A stretch of 40,498 nt of DNA from Conidiobolus incongruus B7586 (GCA_000697335.1 JNEM01008970.1:1-40498), one strand, 5' to 3'; shown: positions 23,662 through 34,564, counted from the stretch's first letter. Translations and numbers: made by a program. Notes: generated by a model from the letters alone, not told the origin.

Positions 23662-24666
23662 TCAACATGAAATACAACAGTGGGCAATCAAAATACTTGC
23701 ACCAGCAATGCCATGAAAAATACTGACGCTGGCACCCTTGAAAAGGGACTTGAATCCTTCAGTTTTAATGATTTGTCGGAAACATTCAATAGATGATGAA
23801 TATTTGATAGGTTGACGCGATGTCATCATCATTCTATGACTGACAGTATCAATGGGATAGGTAACCAGACTACCGGCTAAGAAGGTGCTCAAAGCTAATA
23901 AGAACATAGTAGGTAAGTTGTCTGGTGGTTCATTAGACTCTCGTATAGGATGGATTGAGTGGAGTAAACCTAAGCACAATCCTCTATCGATGAAGATGCT
24001 AATACAGGAGATACCAAAACCACGATAGAGACCTGCAATACCATCGGATGCAAGGGTCTTTTTGTAGACGTTGACCAATCCTTTGAATTCACGTTGACTA
24101 ACTTTTTGGGATGATACTATATCATTAGCCAAGCGCGTACGAGCATAATCCAAAGGATAGGTGATTATGAGAGAGGATGCACCAGCAGCACCACCGCAAG
24201 CTAAATTACTAGCGAACCATTTCCAGTAACCATCCCTATCCTTGTCATATCCGAACATGGTAATGAGCTTATCACCCAAAATTATACCAAGCGCTGGGAT
24301 AGGAAAGCAATTAATAACTTTAGCGATATTACCTCTCCACAAAGAAATTATGCCTTCTTGCTTTATGACCCGAGAGAAACAATCTCCAATATCCTTGTAA
24401 GGAGAGACAAGACGACCTTGCTTAATGAGCTCATTTTGATTTTGAATCAAAAGCTTCATACGTTCAATAGGGGCAGTGGCGGTCAAAGAGACGCCGGAAG
24501 AGATACCACCAATCACATAATCCTATATCAGAATTAATAATAATTAATTTTATCTTACTTAATATAAAGGAATAAAAGCAATCATAAAATTTACCAATTC
24601 GATCAATATATTAAAACTAATGAATTTTATTACCTTCAATGAATAAAGCTGATTATTATCATTCAT
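23662..24666 (-). CDS. Divergent ADP/ATP-carrier-like mitochondrial carrier
   Basis: Two exons, 24666-24634 and 24522-23662 (111-nt intron), giving 297 residues, close to the usual 300 or so. It belongs to the mitochondrial carrier family: three repeats with PIERMK, PLDYAR and PIDTVS. Much is ADP/ATP-carrier-like: KLLIQNQNEL, ISLWRGN, KDRDGYWKWFASNLACGGAAG, LDYARTRLAND and GLYRGFG. Several defining residues differ. The RRRMMM signature reads SHRMMM, so the third motif lacks its basic residue. The block FPTQALNFAFKD reads FPIPALGIILGD. The substrate-contact Arg of the last helix (LRG) reads FHG. The C-terminal VLYDEIKK reads IAHCCISC. By analogy it should sit in the inner mitochondrial membrane, but ADP/ATP exchange is doubtful. 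A decayed tandem relative lies 1.6 kb upstream. No frame break was seen. Confidence 0.88.
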
Positions 24667-26269
24667 TTTATTTTAAGATAAAAAAAATCTCAATATCATT
24701 TCCAAATCTCCTTTCCAAAAATTAGTATATATAGAATATGCGACTATTCGAAACCAATCATCAATATATATTTTTTATAGTTTAGATCCACAAAATTTTC
24801 TAAATATTAATTATTAAATTTCGAAATAACTCTAATATTTTCTCCGATTCAAATACCAATATTTATTAATAAAATTGTAATTATATTGAATCATTTTACT
24901 CGGACCAACTATAGTTGCGTTTACTCATAATACATATCTTTAAAATTTCTCCTGAAATTTGATATTATCGTGAAAATTTTGGATTATTGACAAAGAATTA
25001 AGTTGATTCAATTTTGTGTAAATATTTGAAATATCCCAATAACTATATATTTTATTGAATAATGTCATAGTGAAATAAATATTATATTTTCAATTCCAGT
25101 TAATAATACCATAGTTTAAATATACGTTCACAATTTTTTATTAATTTTTGACTAAAACTAAGTAACAATTAGTGAGTAAATATTTTGAAAATGGAAGAGA
25201 CAATCCATCTTGTTTATTAAAAAGCCCATTTTAAGTTTAAATCTCGTTATGAAACCTCTATATTATATACTAGCATCAATTTAAAATATAAATTTGACAA
25301 ATAAGCTAATGCAATGGATGGTTGTTTTCCTTCATCGAATTTTTGTTAGTATATTGTTAATTATAATGTTCATTAACATTCTTAGAGTCATTTGAAAAAC
25401 AATTTTACAAAAGAAATTAAATTAATTTTAATTTAAATATCATTCATCTATATCTATTCTCTTTGATATATTTATATATTTTTTTAAAAAAAATATACTG
25501 TTAAAAATCACTTGAACAGAAATTTGTATTAAAATATTAAACATGAAAATTTTGTTGATTTTATTTAATTGATCAAATTACTAAATTAGTAAATTGAATT
25601 GATCAATTATTAATATTTTCATATATTATAAAAAAAATTCTATAATTTAATAATATACAATTAATTTTATAAATTATTATACATCAGTAAAAAATAATAT
25701 AATTTTAACTAACTTCCCAACTATCAAAGTTTCATATTTTATAGTAATAATAATAATAATGAATGTATGGCAAGTTCAAAAGAGGTATAAAATTACAATC
25801 TTATCACCAAAATAATTCTCAATATTTAAATTGGTGTGATGACCATACAAATTCAAAAGCATTTTGTGAAAGTAATTTTGTATCAATATAATTATCCATA
25901 TTAATTGTTGACAAAGATATAAGAAAAATATATTTGATCTGTTGCCATTTTTTCATATACCATTAAATGTATATATTTTTTTTACAATTATATAATGAAA
26001 TCTTATTTTTAAATATAATAAAAAATAATATTAATTATCAAAAATATAATTAATATTATAATTTAAAAAAATTCATATTAATAACGAAAATATTGTATTA
26101 GTCATATATATATATAATTTTTTTTAAATTCAGAACTGGTTCAAATAATTCATAATTTGAGCAAAATTTTTTATAAAACCTAATAGGTATTATAAATATC
26201 ACAATGATTTAAAATCACCAATTTCGTGAGCTATGAGGATTTTGGATTATAAATTATATGAAGCTAAAG
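24667..26269. other. AT-rich region between the carrier gene and its pseudogene
   Basis: No coding block recognised. A short (TAA)n run lies near 25745-25762. Confidence 0.45.
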
Positions 26270-27105
26270 TTAGCTATTGAAGGCTTCTTAAAATTTATGG
26301 TTGACACTAACACCTTTGAAGAGGGACTAGAACCTTTGGTTTTAATGATATATTCGAAATATTAGATGAAACATGAATATTTGACTGGTTGACGAGAGAT
26401 CATCATCATTTAATGGAAGATAGTGTCAATGGGTATGACATAGTGCCAGCAGCAACTGCAGCGCTTCAATTCAAGAAAAACATCGCAAAATATTGCCTTC
26501 GAGGTAACTATTGATCAATATTAGTTTTATTGAGTCAAATAAACAAAAATACAAACCATGGTATTCAAGGATACCACCGCAAAAGGCTTTGAAACCACGG
26601 TATAAACCAACAATGCAACTGGAAGCGATTGTCTTTCTATAATCATGGATCAAACCTTTGAGCTGGCATTTGCCTCCATTTTTAGATGATCGGAAGTTGT
26701 TGACTAAATGGGTAGGAGAGTAATCTAACTAATACATAGATAAGGAAATAGCCATATCAGCATCACCAGCGGCCATATTGCTAGCAAGCCATTTCTATTA
26801 ACCATCTTTATCTTTATTATAACCAAGTATTGCTTTTAGTTGTCCTTGAATGCCTAGTTCAGAACTTGAGCTGGGAAGAATACCATAACACTAGCATTGT
26901 TGCCTCTCCGTAACGCAATAACACCTTCTTCCTTAACAATACGAGGGAAGCAATCCGTCATATCTTTGTAGGGAGTGGAAAGAAGACCCCGCCTGATAAA
27001 CTCATTCTGATTTTGAATCATCAGCTTGACACGTTCAAGGGGAGCAGTAGTTGGGATAGTAATGGAAGATGAAATACCACCAAGAATAAAATCTTAAACT
27101 TAACA
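26270..27105 (-). pseudogene. Decayed tandem copy of the ADP/ATP-carrier-like gene
   Basis: The minus strand aligns over nearly the whole length with exon 2 of the gene at 24666-23662: FILGGISS near the start, then APLERVKLMIQNQNE, YKDMTDCFPRIVKEEGV, FFPAQVLN-AFKDN, KWLASNMAAG, LIHDYRKTIASSCIVGLYRGF, IDTIFH-MMMISRQPV and IIKTKGS near the end. In-frame stops interrupt it at several places, including after VLN, in the counterpart of DGYWKW, before LDYS and at the Arg of the RMMM block. An intron-like AG lies just before FILGG and the sequence beyond it resembles the intron of the active copy, which points to DNA-level duplication rather than a retrocopy. It keeps some residues closer to true ADP/ATP carriers than the open copy does. 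Confidence 0.9.
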
Positions 27106-30100
27106 TGTATTATATTAATTCTTTTATTTTTCACATGGATAGGGAGGAAAAGCAGCCTAAATTATTAAATCTAATAGTACTATTTATAATAGAATTGAAT
27201 AATTAATAAGTTGCATACTTTTAAAAATTTGGTTTATGATTACTTGTCATGGCTTCATAATTTTAGCAAAGTAATGGATTAGTTAGTTTATAAAAGTGAC
27301 TACGTTCAATAGACTTTTAAACTTCAAGGGTTATGTTATCTATAGAATATATGAGATAACATATGTGACATTACATTTTAAAGTATTAACAAAATATGCT
27401 ATTTTTTATTTCAATACAAATAAATTAATTATTAATTTTAAATAAAATTCAAATGCAAAATTAAATTTAATTCAATCCAAGTAACTTTTTCCAATATTAA
27501 AATTTCCTTTTTGATTTAAAATACTAAATATGTTCCACCAATTAATGGTTTTTCTTAAATACTAATTATAATATTAAATTGACTAATATGGAGATTTTTT
27601 GAATTTTTTATATATTATTTCTTTAATTATATTTATTTATTTATTTATTTGAACATGAATTATAAAATTTGTTTGAAATAATTTAGATTTGAAATTTAAA
27701 AATATTTTTAAAGATAACTCATTTATTTAAAACCTTTGGATAATTTTTATCTTGATTATTCAAAATAATAATATTATTAGTATTAAAATTCTATTTACTT
27801 GAAATTTTTTTAAAAAAATTATCAATTAATTTTCTGTCTTCAAATTAAAAATTGTAATATTGATAAAAGTAGCTCAAGTTATTTGAATTCAATCAACGAT
27901 TTATTTCTTGATATAATAAAAAGCAATTATTAATATTTCTTTTAAAATATCACAAAAGCACCAATTGATTATATTTTTAGTTCTATACTATTTTATACAT
28001 TATCCTTAAATTTATTAACATTCCCATATTTTCAATTTGACTTTCAACTATTTACTATTTTTTTTCTTTAATAATTGTTTCAACAACTATGAATATATGT
28101 CCAATATAAAGTATTAAAATATATAATTTCACTGAGGGTTATCAAAAATTCTAATACTTTGTATATTATTTTATATAGTTCGAATTAATTGTAATATATT
28201 AAAATTGAGCTTAATTTGATTTATAACATAAAATTGTCAATAGTAATCAGCTAGAGTTATTGTATCACTGTATAGTATTTCCACAAGACTTTTGGTACAA
28301 TTATTTAACCAAGATACCATCCATTAATTTAATAATAACAAGTAATTGATATATAATATTTGGCATAAAATCTGATACTGATAGAGAAATATATTAATTG
28401 ACTTAAGGGAAGTTATAATATATTAATATTTTGAGCAACTATTAACGTACACTTTATTTTATATTTTATATTTAGCTAAAGTTTTCAAATATAATTACTC
28501 TGATTTTATTAATTTTAATTTGTAAGATTTGGAATAGTGCTGGCTTCAGAATCCTTTTTAAAATTTTTAATTTATCAAATATTAAATCCTATTTAAATAT
28601 ATAGATATTCATTTTTAAAACTATTAATTTTTCTATAAATTAAATATCAATAAAAAATTTCATAATGGTTTTATTACTCTGTCATAAAATATAATGCAAA
28701 TACCTTTCAGGTGAATTAAGAAGAATAAATCTTTTTTCTTAATAAATCATTTTTCTAAATCAAATAACTTTCAAAAAAATGAAATATTTTCAACATGTTA
28801 ATAGTCTGACTAGGTAAAATTAAGGCTATATTGCAGTATTAGTTTACCTTTATTTGAAAATGTAAGAATAGATATAATTTACAAATTAAATAAGCATAAA
28901 GTTTCGATATTCTAATGGTAGGAATGATATTATATTTTGGAACAGATTAACAATCTGAAATATACATTATGGAAATATTCGAAAACTACCTTCTTTGATA
29001 TTAATACAACTAACAATTATAACAAAATAAATGGCTGAATTAAAAATTGATATAGACACATTCCAATTTCAAGATTCTCAGACGGTATATGGTTACATTT
29101 CTTACTTAGAAAATTACAATTCATTGGGATTATTCTTACTTTAAAAGATTATATTATTACATTCTCTTGTGGTGGAATGTTACATAATTCATAGTTAAAG
29201 TTCAATAAAATGATTGAATGATTGAGATATGTTTCTTAATTTCTATAAAAATGAATCAAAATTAGGTAATAGATTACTCAGCAAATCTCTGTCACCTTTA
29301 TAAAATAAGTAATTTAAAATGATATTAGTTTTTTGAAGAATCATAAAGTATTAAATTGATGGTTGTAATATAAAGTAAAAATCCATTTATCACGTGACCT
29401 ACTCACAATCCAATTTACTTTTAATGAAATCACAAATTGGATAAGGAACTTGTTACAAAAATAGTATTTAAACAATTTTAAATTATAATAATTGCTTTTA
29501 GGATAAATTATAATTTAAAATCATTCTAATATTTGATCAGTCTTTAAATATTTTGAGCTATATATATATATTATTCTGTGATTAATTTTTTTTGAAAAGT
29601 TGAAATATTATCATATTGCTAAAAATCTCTAAAATTCTAGAAATTATATTATTCAAAATGAAACACTATTAGGTTTATACTATTTTGAATTGCTAAAATA
29701 GTTAAAAATTCATTGTAGTAATCTAGTTTTAAGATTTTTATTTATTTATTTATTTAAAGTATATAACGAATTAAGATTATATTTTTTAAGAATAAAATTT
29801 TTATAAATATTAAATAAATATTTAATAATTTTAGAAAATATTCAATAAAATTTCAAGATTTTTATAATAATATAATACAATTATCTAAACTATTTATAAT
29901 AACAAATTTATAAGAATAATTGCCAATTGAACAGAATATATCAATTATTGTTATTGATAAATATTATAAATTATATATTAAGTTATTGGAATTATCGATC
30001 TATAACAATTGAAATAAATTAAGGATTGAAAAAATGACAATTTTAACTTTATATTATAGAAGATATTGAATAATGTATTTTTATTAATACAAATATTGAA

Positions 30101-30416
30101 ATTTTCCAAAAATTAATCTGATAGAATATTATAATATATTTTATAATTTAATAAATTTGAGATTAACAATCCTTAATTACTAATACTAATCAGTATCTAA
30201 TTTGTTCAATCAATTTCAAATTGCGGTAAATACTTTTTGGATAAATTGAATGAATGACAAACCTCGGAATTAATTAATTCAGCACTCAACATTTCAGTTT
30301 CAGTTTGTAGCTTAGTCACATGTTTTCATCTTACAGTTATTAAAATATTTTATTATTTAATATCTTTACTTTTTTATTATTAATCATAAAAAAATTAGTG
30401 GGTAATAATTTAAGAA
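27106..30416. other. Long AT-rich intergenic region
   Basis: Over 3 kb without a supported gene. It contains (TTTA)n runs near 27640 and 29735. A 37-codon frame starting MAELKIDIDTFQFQDSQ occurs near 29031 but is too short to support. The last 150 bases before 30417 should hold the promoter of the carrier gene. Confidence 0.5.
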
Positions 30417-31515
30417 ATGACTAGTAATACTCATACAACCCAACAGATAGCGATTAATTCGACATTATCGCCAAATCCTAGCTTTTTTATCAAGTATGCT
30501 CCATTCTTGGCAGGTGGAATGGGAGCTTGCTGTGCTGTGACATTTTCCAACCCTTTCGAAGTAGTCAAGACTAGGTTACAACTCCAGGGTGAGCTGGTCA
30601 AGACTGAACAGTTGACAAACCGTCCCTATCGCAATTTACCTCAAGCACTGAGATTAATTTTTCAGCATGAAGGAATTCGTGGACTTCAGAGAGGTCTAGG
30701 AGCAGCGTACGGATACCAGTTAATTATGAACGGAACGCGCTTCGGATTTTACGATGTATTCAAGGGCGGACTAATTAACGGCTTTGGCGTGACTTCCACT
30801 ACGGGTACCCTCGTGTCCAGTATTGGCGCTGGCGCAATGTCTGGCATGTTAGCAGCATTTTTGGGATCACCCCTATTCATGGTGAAGACCCGATTACAGG
30901 CGTACTCGCCCCACCTTTCGGTAGGTACCCAGCACAAGTACTCTGGTGTCTTTGGCGGCTTGAAGTCCATTCACCAGGAGAATGGGATCAGGGGCTGGTT
31001 CCGAGGAAGCGTGCCAGCGATGGTACGTACCGGTGTAGGATCAGCTGTCCAACTCACATCCTACGACTTTATTAAGAAGAATTTGATCACCAGTGGATTA
31101 CTCCAAGATGGATTTTACGTCCATGCAACCTCCAGTTTATTATGTGGCGTTCTAGTGTGCACTGCTATGAATCCTTTCGATGTAGTCACTACTAGAATGT
31201 ACAATCAACCTGTCGACCCCGTCACCGGCAAGGGTAAATTGTATAGAAGTATGTTCCACTGTTTCTCAAGTACCTTGAAGACTGAAGGTATTCGAGGTTT
31301 ACTCAAAGGTTTTACAGCTCATTACTTCAGAATTGGGTAAATATTCTTTATTTTTGTATTTTATAATGATTTACAAACTAATACTATTTTTAGACCTCAT
31401 ACCGTCCTAACATTTATCTTTATGGTAATTAATATCAATATAACTATAATTAATAATATATTGATCATTTTTTGTATTTTAGGAAAAAATTAAATCTATA
31501 ATTGTGAAAAACTAA
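30417..31515 (+). CDS. OAC1: Mitochondrial oxaloacetate carrier-like protein (OAC1 / SLC25A34-35 type)
   Basis: Three exons, 30417-31336, 31394-31424 and 31483-31515, giving 327 residues. It has six membrane helices in three repeats with motifs NPFEVVKTRLQLQGEL, SPLFMVKTRLQAYS and NPFDVVTTRMYNQPVD. The acidic-less second motif and non-basic third motif are typical of the OAC1/SLC25A34-35 branch, as are GTRFGFYD and the ending FRIGPHTVLTFIFME, which is restored only by splicing. Yeast Oac1 moves oxaloacetate, sulfate and isopropylmalate across the inner mitochondrial membrane; the substrate here is inferred from that similarity. Exon 1 is much richer in G+C (GGC, GTC, ACC, CTC codons) than most genes in this window, which may reflect strong expression. 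The last two exons are tiny and AT-rich. Confidence 0.93.
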
Positions 31516-31646
31516 TTTAAAAAATGAATTATATATGAATAAACATTCTCTATATCTTTACAAGAAATCAGCCTCCAAACAGAAAAAAAATTAAAATATT
31601 GAATAATTGATGAAATGCAATATCCATAAAAGGTTTTAAATTTTAT

Positions 31647-31961
31647 TCAAGGAATTCGACTCTTAAACAAGGTGTATCGCTCAATATTATTGAGTGTAAT
31701 ATTATTCACTTTATATATATCTTGAGGATATTGTTTTAATTGGGTTTTTAATTCGTTATAATCCTATTTTATTAAATTGATTATTTTTGTTTAATATGAT
31801 AAATATTTATGATGAATTACCTTATCACCTAATTTTTTATCTCTAATTGCTAATTCCTGGTCCATTCTTTCACGTTCTAACATGGTGTGGTATCGTTTCA
31901 AACCGAATCGTAATAATTGAATCCCTACTATTAATTTGATAGACAATAATCTAAACTTCAT
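31647..31961 (-). CDS. Small protein of unknown function, 85 residues, next to TAPT1/EMP65
   Basis: Two exons, 31961-31821 and 31763-31647, joined by a 57-nt GT-AG intron ending in TAG, in phase 0. The protein starts MKFRLLSIKLIVGIQLLRFG, a hydrophobic, Arg/Lys-flanked segment that could be a membrane anchor or mitochondrial presequence. A charged helical part follows (LERERMDQELAIRDKKLGDK, DYNELKTQLKQY) and a short tail ending SRIP. The layout loosely recalls very small mitochondrial inner-membrane proteins such as ATP synthase subunit e, but no family can be named. The intron and clean frame argue for a real gene. It begins 33 nt after the stop of the TAPT1 gene on the same strand and converges on the OAC1-like gene. 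Confidence 0.65.
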
Positions 31962-31994
31962 ATTAGTAAATAATCATTGATAGTTAATATTAAA

Positions 31995-33715
31995 TTACAA
32001 TAAATAAATTAATATTCCAACGATTAAAATAGGAAAAATTTCTAAATTTTTTGAAATAATTTTATCTAATGTTAAAGTCCTGGGATTGAAATTTTTTAAG
32101 GATTGGAATAGTGATATTATGGTGAAATCCATGAGACCTGATGAATTCAGGATTTGAATGCCAATTCTAATGATCTAAAATAAGGTGTCGGATTAGCGTT
32201 AGTAGAAGTTGAGTAGTTTAGAATGAATTACTAAGCAGGCTATAGGTAATACTGCGAATCCTATTCTTCTGGCTACTACGGTACTTTGATCCATTAACAT
32301 CTAATATTAAAATTAGTATCAATAACAAATTATAATAAGACATGAATTTACATGAGGTTTAGAAGTCTGATCTATTCTATTGGGCATAGCAGTAACTAAA
32401 TCTTTACATAAAATATCGATATAACGATCATAAACCGTAGGTCTAACATGATTAAATTTGGTCACAAATGCGTGTTTCAACCAATCCACCAACATTTCGC
32501 CAGCCATCACTATCATTACTGGAGACACCACCAAATTCCACACCGAATCAAAATTTGTTGGAATGAGTTGAATTAGAGAATTCAATGAAAATTCACTCAA
32601 GGGGGCCAAAGCCGTCCATGATCCCCATAATTCCAGAGAGTTGCGTACCATTATGATGGATAAAAAGACGGAAATTTGAAATCTTTCTACCATATCTTGG
32701 CAGCATACTTGAAATAGATTTTCTCTTTCCCACCTCTTGAATACCGTACTTTTAATTTCCACGAATTGATTACTCAATAGAAGACTGAGTAGGGAGTAGT
32801 CGTGAGAGTTGATAGCTACATTCAAACACATCATCTGGTAGAAGAGAATAGTCGCATGAATAAAGATATATATCACGCTGATGAAGTAATGGGTCAGATG
32901 TCTCAATTTAAAAAAATTGGAAATTTTTCCTAAGGTTAATTGAGCAAATAGAGAATCTAAAATATCTTGACCGAATGAACATAATAAACGATCGAATATC
33001 TATAGTGTCCAATTATTTATTCAAACTATATCAATTATAAAGTCTAAGACAAATTACCTCTGTCATATTTAATATCATATACAATTTTATAAAACTTTGG
33101 TTCCTAACTGAATGATAAATGATAGAAGCATCAATATTTCTTAATAACCAACAAACTGATATAATCAGACAAAATCTCAATATATCAACATGTTGAGTTG
33201 AATTTAACCTATTTACTATAATTAACATTTTGAATAGATGATTATAATTTTGATAATATTTACTTTCTACCAGTAAAAGGCTTAGAAATCAGCTGAAAAA
33301 GTGTAATTCCAACCCTTAACGGTAATATAGTAAAAACATTTAATAAAGTATTCAAACATATACAAACACCAAAAAACATCAACTAAAGCGAATTAGTTAA
33401 AATCTCTTTATATATAACATTAATTACCTTTTCAATATGTTTAGGTACTAAAAAGAAATTACTAACTCGTTCTAACTTGATCTCGAAGTTCGTATCGTAC
33501 TCTGACACCTGTAATTCACTCAAAAAGTAGTCCCATAATGGGTTGGACTCAGGCTCTGAAGTCTCTGAAGTTGGAGTCTTGGGTTCCTCCTGTGGGTAGT
33601 TTTCTATTTCTGACGCTTTATCCTCATCCTTTTCTTCATTGGGTAATTGTTTGGGAGAGTAATCGGAAATTGGGGAATCGTAAGGGTTGAAGGAATTACG
33701 ACGTTTTAATGTCAT
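31995..33715 (-). CDS. EMP65: TAPT1/EMP65 family ER membrane protein
   Basis: Six exons on the minus strand: 33715-33428, 33382-33264, 33208-33058, 32999-32352, 32300-32232 and 32174-31995, giving 484 residues. An acidic, Pro/Ser/Glu-rich cytosolic N-terminus (about residues 1-75) is followed by the family core: VPKHIEK, ILPLRVGI, DILRFCLI, NIDASIIYHSVRNQSFIKLY, MTEIFDRLLCSFGQDILDSLF, LNVAINSHDYSLLSLLLSNQ, FVEIKSTVFKRWERENLFQ and DMVERFQ, then VARRIGFAVLPIACL and a C-terminal membrane helix. This order is diagnostic for TAPT1 (DUF747). Yeast Emp65 works with Slp1 in the ER to protect soluble folding proteins; the animal member is TAPT1. At the second intron two TAG acceptors lie close together; only the downstream one (exon start 33208) keeps the frame. 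Introns are 45-58 nt. Confidence 0.95.
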
Positions 33716-34003
33716 TTTTATATATCAGATTAATTATTTTGATAATAATTTTAATTTATATGATAACTAATATTGTTTTATTATTGAATTTTTATAAATA
33801 CATATATATAATTTAATTTTAATTGAAAAAAAAAGAATAGAAATTAATCCAATTAAATTTTGATACATTTAACTTTTTAATTAAATTTGGTACAATTGAC
33901 AAATATTCTTCATTTGGTAAAACTATTCAATTTGAAATTTGACTTCAATATTAATAAAATATAATACTAATCAATTCCATATTAAATTCAATAATTTTGT
34001 CAC
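33716..34003. promoter_or_regulatory. Divergent upstream region of TAPT1/EMP65, AT-rich part
   Basis: AT-rich sequence just upstream of the TAPT1 start. No clear TATA or factor site was recognised. It borders the GC-rich structured block on its far side. Confidence 0.35.
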
Positions 34004-34145
34004 CAACCGAGTGACAGACCGACGTTAAGCTTTCACGTGTCCCTCGAATAGGTGGCTATACTATCGAGCGAGTTCCCCCGCTTAGCCTCGAGCAGCCACT
34101 AGCACAAGATTCATTTAACCCCGTCGGGAATGAATCTGCTAAGGT
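34004..34145. other. GC-rich block with serial hairpin potential (candidate structured RNA or control region)
   Basis: Sharply richer in G+C than both flanks and full of self-complementary pairs. GTCAC, 7-nt loop, GTGAC at the start. GTGGCT pairs with AGCCAC over 48 nt, enclosing CGAG with CTCG and a small inner CG/GC stem. Then TAGCA, bulge CAA, GATTCATT, bulge TAA, CCC, loop CGTC, GGG, AATGAATC, TGCTA gives 16 pairs with two 3-nt bulges on one side. No reading frame explains it and I recognise no RNA family (checked by eye against U1-U6, U3, SRP, RNase P, 5S and tRNA). The strand is unknown. It lies between the divergent TAPT1 gene and the small ORF at 34274; a TATAAAA word follows at about 34146. 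Confidence 0.5.
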
Positions 34146-34273
34146 CTATAAAAACTTACATAAGTTCACCAATAAAATATGACAAATTAGTTACTATCAA
34201 ATTAGGCAACTAACGGTTGTTCGATTCATTTAATTTGAAACTTGTTTATTTTGGTTAAACTGATCCGGACACA
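34146..34273 (+). promoter_or_regulatory. TATA word and possible structured leader of the small ORF
   Basis: CTATAAAAAC at about 34145-34154 is a good TATA-like word for the plus-strand ORF. Downstream lie the palindrome AACTTA-CA-TAAGTT (about 34155-34168) and the pair TTAGTT/AACTAA (about 34187-34212), so the leader could also fold. Confidence 0.35.
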
Positions 34274-34564
34274 ATGTCCGACCTAGCTTTAGTAGATCCT
34301 AGAGTAACCCCATACGATGAAGTAGCCAGGGTTCGTCTAGCCACCCAGCTTGTAGCTGCTGCTCCCCACACAGTGGGAAAACTGCTCACCTATTTGGAAA
34401 CTTCGATTGTCAAGACAGTAATGGAAATCGGACTGTCGTTGTTACTTGAGGCAACAAATTTAATAATTTCATTTAGCTATAAATTCATGCATTGTAAAAT
34501 TCTTTTAGTTTTACATTGTTTCGAATTTGCATTTGTTTTGCTTTTTTCAGTTACCTATATTTAG
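34274..34564 (+). CDS. Small protein of unknown function, 96 residues
   Basis: An ATG ORF of 96 codons. The first 60 or so codons use many G/C third positions (GTC, ACC, CTC, CAG), unlike the surroundings, which suggests true coding: MSDLALVDPRVTPYDEVARV, then RLATQLVAAAPHTVGKLLTY. From about residue 63 the sequence becomes AT-rich and hydrophobic (HCKILLVLHCFEFAFVLLF), so the true end or a splice may lie earlier; an acceptor-like TTTTTTCAG lies near 34550, but no good donor was found. If the frame is real, the tail could be a membrane anchor. The family is unknown. It has a faint resemblance to the small ORF at 14340. Confidence 0.45.
   Translation: MSDLALVDPRVTPYDEVARVRLATQLVAAAPHTVGKLLTYLETSIVKTVMEIGLSLLLEATNLIISFSYKFMHCKILLVLHCFEFAFVLLFSVTYI

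Noticed and set aside
26471-26653. 60-residue ORF as an independent gene
   Set aside because: It is a surviving open piece of the carrier pseudogene.
29031-29144. Short frame beginning MAELKIDIDTFQFQDSQ with a possible 25-nt intron
   Set aside because: Only 37 codons, AT-rich like its surroundings, no family match and no second exon with support.
34210-34225. GTTCGATTC, like a tRNA B box
   Set aside because: No cloverleaf can be built around it.
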